A stretch of 64,000 nt of DNA, taken from NCBI RefSeq assembly GCF_004353845.1, contig NZ_CP037864.1, positions 2,542,001 through 2,606,000 on the forward strand, written 5' to 3'. Source of the DNA: Citrobacter arsenatis. GTDB taxonomy: Bacteria; Pseudomonadota; Gammaproteobacteria; Enterobacterales; Enterobacteriaceae. The notes under the pieces were generated by a model. The model was given only the letters and a program-made list of their open reading frames with translations, was not told the DNA's origin and made no database searches. Below are positions 25,568 through 34,247 of the stretch, piece after piece (the stretch's first letter is position 1; every line of letters begins with the position of its first letter). Made by a program: the position numbers and the translations under genes.

Positions 25568-28500
25568 TTACGCCTTCTCGATGTTAACTAAAAACGCTTT
25601 GTATTCCGGCGTTTGCGAGTTTGCATCACCGACATTCGGCGTCAGGGTGTTGGCGATATAGCCTTTACGCGCGACTCCTTCAAAGCCCCAGTGGATTGGG
25701 ATCCCAACCGTTTCAACCTGCTGACCGTTGACGTTCAGGGTACGCAGACGACGAGTGACCACGGCAACTGCGCGAATAAATCCACGCTTGCTGCTGACCT
25801 TCACGTGATCGCCGTTGTTAATCCCTTTCGCTGCCGCCAGCGTTTCGCTGATTTCCACAAACTGCTCAGGTTGGGCAATCGCATTCAGCAATGCGTGCTT
25901 GGTCCAGGTATGGAAATGTTCGGTCAGACGATAGGTCGTCCCGACGTACGGGAAGTCCTGTTTTGTACCCATACGCAATTTATCCGCCTCGTACAGACGC
26001 GCTGCCGGGTTGGAGATCACGTTCGGGTGCAGCGGGTTAGTACCCAGCGGCGTTTCCATCGGTTCGTAGTGTTCCGGGAACGGACCTTCCGCCATCTTAT
26101 CGATAGCGAACAGACGACCCAGACCTTCCGGCTGCATGATAAACGGATTGGTGCCGCTGCCCGGTGCCGCGGTGTTGAAGTCCGGAATATCGTTCCCCGT
26201 CCACTTCGTGCCGTTCCACTGGATCAACATGCGTTTTGGATCCCACGGTTTACCCTGCGGATCCGCCGAAGCGCGGTTATACAGCACGCGACGGTTGAGT
26301 GGCCATGCCCATGCCCAGCCCAGCGTATTACCGAGACCAGACGGGTCGGCGTTATCGCGGTTGGCCATCTGGTTGCCCTGCTCGGTCCAGCTACCGGTAT
26401 AAATCCAGCAGGACGATGAGGTAGAACCATCATCGCGCAGTAGCGCAAAGCTGTTAAGCAATTGGCCTTTCTTCGCAACCAGCACACCGTTGGCATCATA
26501 GAGATCTTCCAGCGCATAGCCGTTGTTCTCTTTTGCCACTTCCTCGGAATGCGGTTCGTCCGGCTGCTTATAGTTCCAGCTCATTTTCAGAACGGGTTCT
26601 ACAGCTTTACCGCCTTCAGTGCGATACATGTCGCGCAGACGGTGGTAAATACCGGCCAGAATTTCGCCGTCGTTGCGGGCTTCACCCGGTGCGTCCTGAC
26701 CTTTCCAGTGCCACTGCAGCCAGCGGCCGGAGTTGGCGATGGAGCCGTCCTCTTCCGCAAAGCAGGTCGATGGCAAACGGAAGACTTCGGTCTGAATAGA
26801 CGCCGGATCAACGTCGTTTGATTCACCGTGGTTTTGCCAGAACGTCGAGGTTTCGGTCACCAGCGGGTCGATAACCACCAGATACTTCAGTTTGCTCAGG
26901 CACTGCACCACTTTGTTTTTGTCCGGGAAGGACGCAACCGGGTTAAAGCCCTGACAGATGTAGCCGGTGACTTTTCCGCTATCCATCATGTTGAAGTATT
27001 TGATGACGTCGTAGGACTGATCCCACTTCGGCAGCCACTCAAAGCCCCAGTCATTCTCTTTCTGTGCCGCATTGCCGTAGAAAGACTTCATCAGACTGAC
27101 GAAGAATTTCGGATAGTTGCCCCAGTAGTTAACCTGGTCGGCCAATGTTGCTTTTGGCGTGTTAGCGGCCAGATAGGTTTGCAGATCTGCCTGTTTTTCT
27201 GACGGCAGCGTCAGATAACCTGGCAGACTGGTAGAGAGCAGACCTAAGTCGGTTAATCCCTGAATGTTGGAGTGACCGCGTAAGGCGTTGACCCCGCCAC
27301 CCGCCATCCCCATGTTGCCGAGCAGCAACTGGATCATCGCCATGGTACGGATGTTCTGTGCCCCGACGGTATGCTGCGTCCAGCCCAGCGCATACAGGAA
27401 CGTGGTGGTGCGATCCGCCGCGCTGGTAGAAGCCAGCACTTCGCAGACTTTCAGGAAGTCTTCTTTCGGTGTACCGCAGATGTTTTCCACCACATCCGGC
27501 GTGTAGCGGGAAACATGCTGTTTTAGCAGATTCCAGACACAGCGAGGATGGCTTAACGTTTCATCGCGTTTCGCGTAGCCGTTTTCATCGAACTGGTAGT
27601 TCCAGGACGATTTATCGTATTGGCGTTTTTTCGCGTCGTAACCGCTGAACAGGCCGTCTTCAAAAGCAAAGTCATCCCGCACCAGCAGGCTGGCGTTGGT
27701 GTAATGCTTAACGTATTCAGCGTTAATTTTGTTGTTTTCAATCAGGTACAGCAAGACGCCGGACAGGAACGTAATGTCCGTGCCGGAACGAATTGGCGCA
27801 TAGATATCCGCCACCGAGGCTGTACGAGTAAAACGAGGGTCAACAACAATCAGCGTGGCATCATTGTTGTTTTTGGCTTCCATCGCCCAGCGGAATCCCA
27901 CTGGATGTGCTTCAGCGGCGTTACCGCCCATCACCATCACGACGTTAGCGTTTTTAATATCAACCCAGTGGTTGGTCATCGCACCGCGACCAAATGTTGG
28001 AGCAAGACTTGCTACCGTTGGTCCGTGTCAGACGCGCGCCTGGTTGTCTACTGCCAGCATGCCGAGTGAGCGCACAAATTTTTGCGTCAGCATGCCGGTT
28101 TCATTACTTGCCGCAGATGCACACAGCATCCCGGTTGAAAGCCAGCGGTTTACCGTTACGCCCTGCTCATTCTTCTCAATAAAGTTAGCGTCACGGTCAG
28201 TTTTCATCAGCTTCGCGATACGGGTGAAAGCCTCATCCCAGCTGATACGCTGCCATTTGTCGGAGCCTGGAGCGCGATATTCCGGGTAACGCAGACGGTT
28301 TTCACTGTGCACGTAATCCAGTAATCCTGCGCCTTTAGGACATAAAGCCCCACGGCTCACCGGATGATCCGGATCCCCTTCGATATGGTAAATCGACTCT
28401 TTGGCGTTTTTTGCTCCATCTCCCAGGCTATACATTAATAGCCCGCAACCTACGGAACAGTATGTGCAGGTGTTTCGGATCTCTTTGGCGCGTAACAGCT

Positions 28501-28615
28501 TATAGTTTCGCGCCTGAGCCAGTGCCATTTTGGGTGCAAAACCCAGAGCGGCTACTGTTGTTCCCGCCATACCGCCCGCGCAGATTTTAAAAAATTGTCT
28601 GCGGCTGACGTCCAT
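25568..28615 (-). CDS. fdnG: Formate dehydrogenase N, selenocysteine catalytic subunit (UGA read through)
   Basis: A 1015-residue molybdopterin enzyme that oxidises formate to CO2 in the periplasm. The coding sequence contains one in-frame TGA at 28028-28030, codon 196, the same position as selenocysteine 196 of E. coli FdnG; the flanking residues are NQARV and HGPTVA. The N terminus has a Tat motif (SRRQFFK) and the first [4Fe-4S] cysteines (CTYCSVGCGLL). Both halves align end to end with the family and the total length equals that of E. coli. Start ATG at 28613-28615 with AGAGGAAAG upstream. Expression should be anaerobic and nitrate induced. Confidence 0.96.
27985..28030 (-). other. SECIS element of fdnG
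   Basis: Just downstream of the UGA, the minus-strand sequence contains AGCAA-GTC-TTGCT, a small stem-loop about 17 bases from the codon, in the distance range used by SelB. The sequence is close to the E. coli fdnG selenocysteine insertion element. Confidence 0.8.
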
Positions 28616-28641
28616 TGCTTTCCTCTTTTTTGCAGGGGTTC

Positions 28642-28697
28642 GTACATGCCATCTCTCAAATTGCGCCAGCGCGGCATAATTGAAAAATGGCATGTAC
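28642..28697 (-). promoter_or_regulatory. Large stem-loop in the fdnG leader
   Basis: Perfect 11-base inverted repeat (GTACATGCCAT at 28642-28652 and ATGGCATGTAC at 28687-28697) enclosing about 34 bases with a further CAA/TTG pair. It ends 26 bases before the fdnG start codon, so it would form a strong hairpin in the 5' untranslated RNA. Confidence 0.6.
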
Positions 28698-28736
28698 AAC
28701 TTCGCGACGAAACTATCAGCTATATCCATATTTTTT

Positions 28737-28750
28737 TTGCGTCAAATCAA
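28737..28750 (-). promoter_or_regulatory. FNR-like site of fdnG
   Basis: TTGCGTCAAATCAA matches the FNR consensus TTGATnnnnATCAA in one full half and partly in the other, located upstream of fdnG in the fdnG-yddG divergent region. fdnG is FNR activated in E. coli. Confidence 0.55.
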
Positions 28751-28797
28751 TAACGAAACGGTTCCGCTACTAAATAGTGCACTTTGTTTAACCTTTG

Positions 28798-28819
28798 TAC
28801 CCATAAGGGAGTATGGGCA
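28798..28819. promoter_or_regulatory. NarL-like heptamer pair upstream of fdnG
   Basis: TACCCAT (28798-28804) and, in inverse orientation, ATGGGCA (28813-28819) match the NarL heptamer pattern. They sit upstream of the FNR-like site, as nitrate-responsive NarL sites do at E. coli fdnG. Confidence 0.5.
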
Positions 28820-28903
28820 AGGCAATTAATTCGCGCGCTACGGTATAAAAGTGCTATAAATTTCAGCTTAATTTTTTGCCAGCGCCATGGACAGACAATC
28901 AGA

Positions 28904-29785
28904 ATGACAAAACAAAAAGCAACATTAATTGGGCTCATTGCTATCCTGCTCTGGAGCTCTATGGTCGGACTCATGCGTGGGGTAAGTGAAGGGCTAGGTC
29001 CTGCGGGCGGCGCAGCGATGATTTTTTCATTAAGCGGCCTGTTGCTGATATTTACCGTCGGCTTTCCGAATATCAGAAGAATTCCTGTGCGTTATTTAAT
29101 CGCCGGTAGCGTGCTTTTTGTGAGCTATGAAATATGTTTAGCACTGGCTCTCGGTTATGCGGCTACCCGACACCAGGCTATTGAAGTGGGTATGGTCAAT
29201 TATCTCTGGCCAAGCCTGACAATATTGTTCGCTATCTTATTTAATGGTCAAAAAACAACCTGGCTGGTGATTCCTGGATTAATTATCGCATTGACCGGGG
29301 TGTGTTGGGTATTGGGCGGCGAAAACGGTCTTAATCCGAGTGAGATTATCAGCAATGTTTCTACCAGCCCGCTCAGCTATTTTCTCGCTTTTCTCGGTGC
29401 TTTTATCTGGGCAACGTATTGCACGGTGACCAATAAATATGCAAAAGGCTTTAACGGCATCACCGTGTTCGTTTTACTGACCGCTGCAAGTTTGTGGGTT
29501 TACTATTTTATTACGCCACAACCAGAAATGGTTTTCAGCACTTCGGTGACGATTAAAATGTTCACCGCGGCATTAACGTTAGGATTTGCCTATGCCGCCT
29601 GGAATATTGGCATTTTGCACGGCAACGTCACCGTCATGGCCGTAGGTTCCTATTTTACCCCTGTACTCTCTTCTGCACTGGCTGCGGTGTTGCTCAGCGC
29701 CCCGTTGTCGCTTTCCTTCTGGCAAGGTGCGCTGATGGTCTGTGCTGGCTCACTGCTTTGCTGGCTGGCAACCCGCCGCGCTTGA
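28904..29785 (+). CDS. yddG: Aromatic amino acid / metabolite exporter YddG
   Basis: A 293-residue inner-membrane protein of the EamA/DMT family with ten predicted spans (for example TLIGLIAILLWSSMVGLMRG and GALMVCAGSLLCWLA). E. coli YddG exports aromatic amino acids; the Salmonella protein has been linked to paraquat efflux together with OmpD, which lies next door here as well. The ATG at 28904 gives the exact E. coli length; the open frame extends upstream into the regulatory region without a good start. Confidence 0.94.
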   Translation: MTKQKATLIGLIAILLWSSMVGLMRGVSEGLGPAGGAAMIFSLSGLLLIFTVGFPNIRRIPVRYLIAGSVLFVSYEICLALALGYAATRHQAIEVGMVNYLWPSLTILFAILFNGQKTTWLVIPGLIIALTGVCWVLGGENGLNPSEIISNVSTSPLSYFLAFLGAFIWATYCTVTNKYAKGFNGITVFVLLTAASLWVYYFITPQPEMVFSTSVTIKMFTAALTLGFAYAAWNIGILHGNVTVMAVGSYFTPVLSSALAAVLLSAPLSLSFWQGALMVCAGSLLCWLATRRA

Positions 29786-29791
29786 AAAAAA

Positions 29792-29822
29792 TCGGGTTTT
29801 ATCACAAACAAATAAAACCCGA
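29792..29822. terminator. Terminator after yddG
   Basis: Perfect arms TCGGGTTTTAT and ATAAAACCCGA with 9 bases between, directly after the yddG stop. The seven-base T-run belongs to the minus-strand reading, so it may also stop antisense transcription. Confidence 0.65.
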
Positions 29823-30244
29823 CTATACTTTAAACAAATTGATGAATAATAATTGCTCATTCCACTTGCAGGTTGTGTTTAAATTTGTTTAATTAAATGT
29901 TAAATATATGGTAATTAATTAACGATTGAAAGTATTACCCGGTTATCTATATTCCTTAACATGCATATATTACACCTGCGTGACTAACGCCATTTAAACC
30001 ATAGTTCACACAATAGTCCCCTGCGTAAATATACCCATTCAGATCTGTCACATATATAGATTAATACAATCAGCTATATTATGGAGATCTGGATCACACA
30101 ACTTCAAATATTTCGCAATATTATGAAACTTATTATTGAACTTATACCACTGCGTCATTTAAAAATAGTTTGCCATTGACGAACCCCTTCGTTTAGCAAT
30201 GGTTTAGGAAACACACCAAGAAAAAATTATAAGGATTATTTAGA
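29823..30244 (+). promoter_or_regulatory. ompD upstream region and leader hairpin
   Basis: About 420 very AT-rich bases ahead of the porin gene, holding its promoter and leader. A stem-loop at 30173-30202 pairs CCATTGACGAA with TTCGT and CAATGG around a CCCC loop, with a TTAG bulge. AAGG precedes the start. In Salmonella the ompD leader is a target of small RNAs; no particular target site is claimed here. Confidence 0.5.
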
Positions 30245-31327
30245 ATGAAACTTAAATTAGTTGCAGTGGCAGTGACTAGCCTGTTGGCGGCAGGTGCGGT
30301 AAACGCAGCTGAGGTATATAACAAAGACGCAAACAAACTGGATATCTACGGTAAAGTTCACGCTCAGCATTACTTCTCTGACGACAACGGCAGCGATGGC
30401 GACAAAACCTACGCGCGTCTGGGCTTCAAAGGCGAAACTCAGATCAACGACCAGCTGGTTGGTTTTGGTCAGTGGGAATATGAATTCAAAGGTAACCGTA
30501 CTGAATCCACCGGTGGTTCCAACAGCGATAAAACTCGTCTGGCATTCGCTGGTCTGAAATTTGCTGAATACGGTTCTTTCGACTACGGTCGTAACTACGG
30601 CGTAGCATACGACATCGGCGCATGGACCGACGTTCTGCCAGAGTTCGGTGGCGATACCTGGACCCAGACTGACGTATTCATGACTGGCCGTACTACCGGC
30701 GTTGCAACCTACCGTAACACCGACTTCTTCGGTCTGGTTGAAGGTCTGAACTTTGCTGCTCAGTACCAGGGCAAAAACGACCGTAGCAACGACAAAGAAG
30801 CTAACGGTGACGGTTTCGGTCTGTCTTCTACTTACGAGTATGAAGGCTTCGGCGTAGGTGCTACCTATGCGAAATCTGACCGTACTGACTCTCAGAGCAA
30901 TGCTGGCAGCGCGTTCAAAGCTGACGGTAAAAACGCTGAAGTATGGGCTGCTGGTCTGAAATATGATGCGAACAACATCTACCTGGCAACCACCTACTCC
31001 GAAACCCGCAACATGACCACCTATGGTTCTAAAGTTAACGGTATCGCTGATAAAGCACAGAACTTTGAAGTTGTTGCACAGTACCAGTTCGACTTCGGTC
31101 TGCGTCCGTCCGTTGCTTACCTGAAATCCAAAGGTAAAGACATCAACAATTACGGCGACCAGGATCTGGTTGAATACGTAGACCTGGGTGCTACCTACTA
31201 CTTCAACAAAAACATGTCTACCTTCGTTGATTACAAAATCAACCTGCTGGATGACAATGCCTTCACCAATGCTGCCGGTGTAAGCACCGACAACATCGTT
31301 GCTGTTGGTCTGAACTACCAGTTCTAA
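30245..31327 (+). CDS. ompD: OmpD/NmpC-type general porin
   Basis: A 360-residue outer-membrane trimeric porin. The signal peptide is MKLKLVAVAVTSLLAAGAVNA. The mature protein begins AEVYNKDANKLDIYGKVHAQHYFSDD, has alternating beta-strand pattern throughout, a PEFGGDTWTQTDVFMTGR constriction-loop region and ends in phenylalanine (GLNYQF), the BAM recognition residue. The context yddG-porin-GFA-smvA matches Salmonella ompD, although members of this family (OmpC, OmpF, NmpC, OmpS) are hard to tell apart by eye. Codon use is strongly biased, as expected for an abundant protein. Confidence 0.9.
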   Translation: MKLKLVAVAVTSLLAAGAVNAAEVYNKDANKLDIYGKVHAQHYFSDDNGSDGDKTYARLGFKGETQINDQLVGFGQWEYEFKGNRTESTGGSNSDKTRLAFAGLKFAEYGSFDYGRNYGVAYDIGAWTDVLPEFGGDTWTQTDVFMTGRTTGVATYRNTDFFGLVEGLNFAAQYQGKNDRSNDKEANGDGFGLSSTYEYEGFGVGATYAKSDRTDSQSNAGSAFKADGKNAEVWAAGLKYDANNIYLATTYSETRNMTTYGSKVNGIADKAQNFEVVAQYQFDFGLRPSVAYLKSKGKDINNYGDQDLVEYVDLGATYYFNKNMSTFVDYKINLLDDNAFTNAAGVSTDNIVAVGLNYQF

Positions 31328-31347
31328 TTTTGTTGTAGTCTGAATAC

Positions 31348-31377
31348 AAAGCCAGTCCTTTAAGGGCTGGCTTTTTC
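31348..31377 (+). terminator. ompD terminator
   Basis: Stem AAAGCCAGTCC / GGGCTGGCTTT with a five-base loop and a following T-run, about 20 bases past the porin stop. Confidence 0.88.
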
Positions 31378-31410
31378 TCTTAATGTAGACTCGGTCATAA
31401 GGAGTATGCC

Positions 31411-31851
31411 GTGCAGACATTCACTGGTCGTTGTCTTTGCGGACAGAGTCATTTTACCGTCGACGTCGAAATGCTGGATGTCTATGCCTGCCATTGCACC
31501 TTGTGCCAAAAGTGGTCGGGTGGCATCGCTATGTATCTGGAAGCCAGCACTCACCCGCTGATGTCGCCGGATTCAGCAGAACCTTCGCACTTTCCTTCTT
31601 CAAATCGTGGTGAACGTTTCTTTTGTTCCGGTTGCGGATGCCCGCTGTGGTTTACCTTAACGGGCAGCGATCGCTATTTTGTCCCGTGGACGCTGTTGGA
31701 ACTCAATGAGGTAGATCGCCGCCGCCTGGTGTTAGCGGCAGAGATCTATACGGAAACACAACCTGCATTCTGGAGACTGACGGGGCAATACGCTCGACTG
31801 AGTGGGAAAGAAGTCGAAGAGATGGATTACCCCTGTCATTTAGCCCATTAG
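31411..31851 (+). CDS. GFA (glutathione-dependent formaldehyde-activating) family protein
   Basis: A 146-residue zinc protein of the GFA/CENP-V fold. Zinc ligands are in CLCGQSHF near residue 7, CHCTLCQKWSG near 30 and FCSGCGCPLW near 73. GFA proteins are named after an enzyme adding formaldehyde to glutathione, but most members have unknown activity. It starts with GTG, and GGAG lies 7 bases upstream. It ends one base before the converging smvA stop. Confidence 0.9.
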   Translation: MQTFTGRCLCGQSHFTVDVEMLDVYACHCTLCQKWSGGIAMYLEASTHPLMSPDSAEPSHFPSSNRGERFFCSGCGCPLWFTLTGSDRYFVPWTLLELNEVDRRRLVLAAEIYTETQPAFWRLTGQYARLSGKEVEEMDYPCHLAH

Positions 31852-33339
31852 TTACTGGCGCTGTACCTTCGCCAGGCTGAACCACATTCCTATCGCTAAT
31901 ATGATAAGCATACTGCCGGCGCTGCTTAAGGCCACGCTGTGCGACCAGGTAAAAGCTTCTCTGGCAGCCGACAGTAACGCTTCACTCAGCGACGATGGCA
32001 GCGAATGTGCCAGTTGCACCGCTTCACCCATTGACGAGGTGGCGCGTTCTATCTCCTGCGGATTAAGTCCGACTGGCGGTAGAATCGAGGCTGAAAAACT
32101 GCGGCTTAACAGCAAACCAAAGATTGCGATCCCAAGCCCGGCGCCCAATTCATAAGCCATCGTCTCGATGGCGCCCGCAGCCGCGGCTTTTTCTGCCGGA
32201 GCTGCCGCCATGATGGCCGCTGTTGAGGCCAGAAGCGCACTTGCCGCGCTAAAACCGAGTAATGCCATTAATACCCAGGCTTGAATCTGCTGGGTGCTGA
32301 AATCCGTCATCGCCAGGCCGTAAAAACTCACCGCGCTCAGCGCCATGCCCGCCGTGGCCACACAACGTAATCCCAGGCGTGAAACCAGCATACCGGCAAT
32401 CGACCCGCTGAAGCCGCTTGCCAGCATCACCGGCAGCATAAACAGTCCTGCCTGATACGGCGTTAAACCGTGAACAAACTGTAGCTCCTGGGCCATCAGC
32501 AACTCGAAACCTACCAGCGTTATCATCGCGGTCATCGCCATCACTACGCCGCTTAAAATGATGCGATGCGTGAACAGCCGCATATCAATCATCGGGCGGG
32601 AAGCGGCAAGCTGGATGCGGACAAACTGCCACAACAGCAAAGCGCCGGTTAACAGCGTCAGGGCAATGGCAACGGTCGCCGTATGTCCTTTCAGCGCGGT
32701 TTTGGCGCTGTAAACCAACAGCAGAATGGCGACAATCAGCATTATCGCATGACCAAAATTTAACGATTGATCGCGACGTCCGGCCTGGCGCGGCACTAAG
32801 CGTGCGGTTAAGGCCATGACCACCAGAACAATCGGCACATTAATTAAGAACACGGATCCCCAGTAGAAGTGCTCCAGCAGCATCCCGCCAACCAATGGAC
32901 CAAATGCCGCACCGCCGGAACCGACGGCGGCCCAGACGCCGAGCGCCATGTTGCGATGCCGCTGCTCAGCGAACGTGGCGCGAATCCCCGCCAGCGTTGC
33001 CGGAACAATCATCGCCGCGCCAATTGCCAATACCGCCCGGGTAGCAATCAGCCAGCTGGCGCTATGAGCAAAGGCCGCCGCCAGCGATGCAAGGCCAAAT
33101 AAGCCAGCGCCTAACAGCAGCAGACGTTTAAAGCCGATGCGATCGCCCAGCGCGCCCATTGGCAATACCATACCGGCCATTACCAGGGAATAAATATCAA
33201 TGATCCACAGCAACTCGTTACCACTGGCGCCCAGCGTCATACTCAGCGTGGGCGCGGCAACGTGCAGCACCGTTGCATCAATCGCAACAGGGATGTAGAC
33301 CAGCACAATAATGACGAGCGTTAACCACTGACGAAACAT
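31852..33339 (-). CDS. smvA: SmvA-type MFS multidrug efflux pump
   Basis: A 495-residue major facilitator with 14 spans (DHA2 family). Visible motifs are motif A GALGDRIGFKRLLLLG after span 2 and motif C-like GPLVGGMLLEHFYWGSVFLINVP after span 5. SmvA in Salmonella exports methyl viologen, acriflavine and cationic biocides. It is divergent from a TetR regulator with operator-like repeats between them. GGGAG precedes the ATG. Confidence 0.92.
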   Translation of the reverse strand: MFRQWLTLVIIVLVYIPVAIDATVLHVAAPTLSMTLGASGNELLWIIDIYSLVMAGMVLPMGALGDRIGFKRLLLLGAGLFGLASLAAAFAHSASWLIATRAVLAIGAAMIVPATLAGIRATFAEQRHRNMALGVWAAVGSGGAAFGPLVGGMLLEHFYWGSVFLINVPIVLVVMALTARLVPRQAGRRDQSLNFGHAIMLIVAILLLVYSAKTALKGHTATVAIALTLLTGALLLWQFVRIQLAASRPMIDMRLFTHRIILSGVVMAMTAMITLVGFELLMAQELQFVHGLTPYQAGLFMLPVMLASGFSGSIAGMLVSRLGLRCVATAGMALSAVSFYGLAMTDFSTQQIQAWVLMALLGFSAASALLASTAAIMAAAPAEKAAAAGAIETMAYELGAGLGIAIFGLLLSRSFSASILPPVGLNPQEIERATSSMGEAVQLAHSLPSSLSEALLSAAREAFTWSHSVALSSAGSMLIILAIGMWFSLAKVQRQ

Positions 33340-33364
33340 AAAACTCCCTAACGAAACTTAAACT

Positions 33365-33376
33365 GGACACATGTCC
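33365..33376. promoter_or_regulatory. SmvR-type operator 1
   Basis: Palindrome GGACA-CA-TGTCC, flanked by AACT/AACTT, between smvA and the TetR gene. Confidence 0.6.
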
Positions 33377-33399
33377 AACTTGGGCGATCCTACGGAAAA

Positions 33400-33417
33400 T
33401 TGAACGCATGTCCAACT
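33400..33417. promoter_or_regulatory. SmvR-type operator 2 (imperfect)
   Basis: Repeats the CATGTCCAACTT half of operator 1 exactly, paired with a degenerate left half TTGAACG. Spacing between the two copies is about 35 bases. Confidence 0.5.
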
Positions 33418-33456
33418 TTTTGTTAGACTGCGTGATATACGGGTACAGGAGGAAAG

Positions 33457-34035
33457 ATGAGCTATCTGAATCGGGATGAACGTCGGGAAGTTATTCTGCA
33501 GGCGGCCATGCGTGTCGCGCTTGAGGAAGGGTTTACCGCTATGACGGTGCGACGCATTGCAGCCGAAGCGCATGTCGCGACGGGCCAACTGCATCATCAT
33601 TTTGCCTCTGCGGGCGAACTCAAATCCCAGGCATTTGTGCGTCTGATCCGTACCCTACTCGACGCGGAACTGGTCAGTGAAAACGCCAGCTTCCGTGAGC
33701 GACTGCATGCCATGCTGGGCAGTGAAGATGGCGGGTTCGAACCCTACATTAAGCTGTGGCGTGAAGCGCAGGTTGTGGCGAGTAAAGATCCAGAAATCAA
33801 AAGCGCCTACCTGTTGACCATGCGGATGTGGCACGAAGAGACCGCCAACATTATCGCTCAGGGACAGAAAGCCGGTGAGTTCTCCTCCATTCCAGATGCC
33901 GCCGACGTCGCCTGGCGCTTAATCGCACTGGTCTGCGGTCTGGATGGGATGTACATATTAGGCATTGAGGAAATGGCCGATCCTGCCTTCGATCGCCATC
34001 TTGATCGTATGATTACGCTGGAGTTATTTATTTGA
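33457..34035 (+). CDS. smvR: TetR-family repressor of smvA (SmvR)
   Basis: A 192-residue TetR regulator. The helix-turn-helix is in residues 10-55 (REVILQAAMRVALEEGFTAMTVRRIAAEAHVATGQLHHHFAS), and the variable ligand domain follows. It sits head-to-head with smvA, as in Salmonella, Klebsiella and Citrobacter, where the TetR protein represses the pump and responds to cationic biocides. AGGAGG is optimally placed before the ATG. Confidence 0.9.
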   Translation: MSYLNRDERREVILQAAMRVALEEGFTAMTVRRIAAEAHVATGQLHHHFASAGELKSQAFVRLIRTLLDAELVSENASFRERLHAMLGSEDGGFEPYIKLWREAQVVASKDPEIKSAYLLTMRMWHEETANIIAQGQKAGEFSSIPDAADVAWRLIALVCGLDGMYILGIEEMADPAFDRHLDRMITLELFI

Positions 34036-34247
34036 CGCAATAGATGAATTAACAATACACCTTTTATATTTACAATTAGTAACACTTGAGCAACGTGTAA
34101 TTCTCCCATCACGCCGCGTTATTGCACTTTTTTATCTATTCTTTCAGTCAATATTCCTAAAACTTTTCAATAGTTTCTAAAAAGAAGCCGCGCGGCGCTG
34201 CATGCGTTTATTTCTTTTTCATGAACGGCATGTGCATGGAGAATAAT

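Noticed and set aside
28028..28729. Separate 233-residue protein ending at 28028
   Set aside because: It is the N-terminal part of fdnG before the selenocysteine UGA, plus an in-frame upstream extension through the leader hairpin.
30257..31420. 387-codon open frame antisense to the porin gene
   Set aside because: It mirrors the strongly biased codon use of ompD, has no signal, domain or ribosome-binding site, and covers the whole porin gene.
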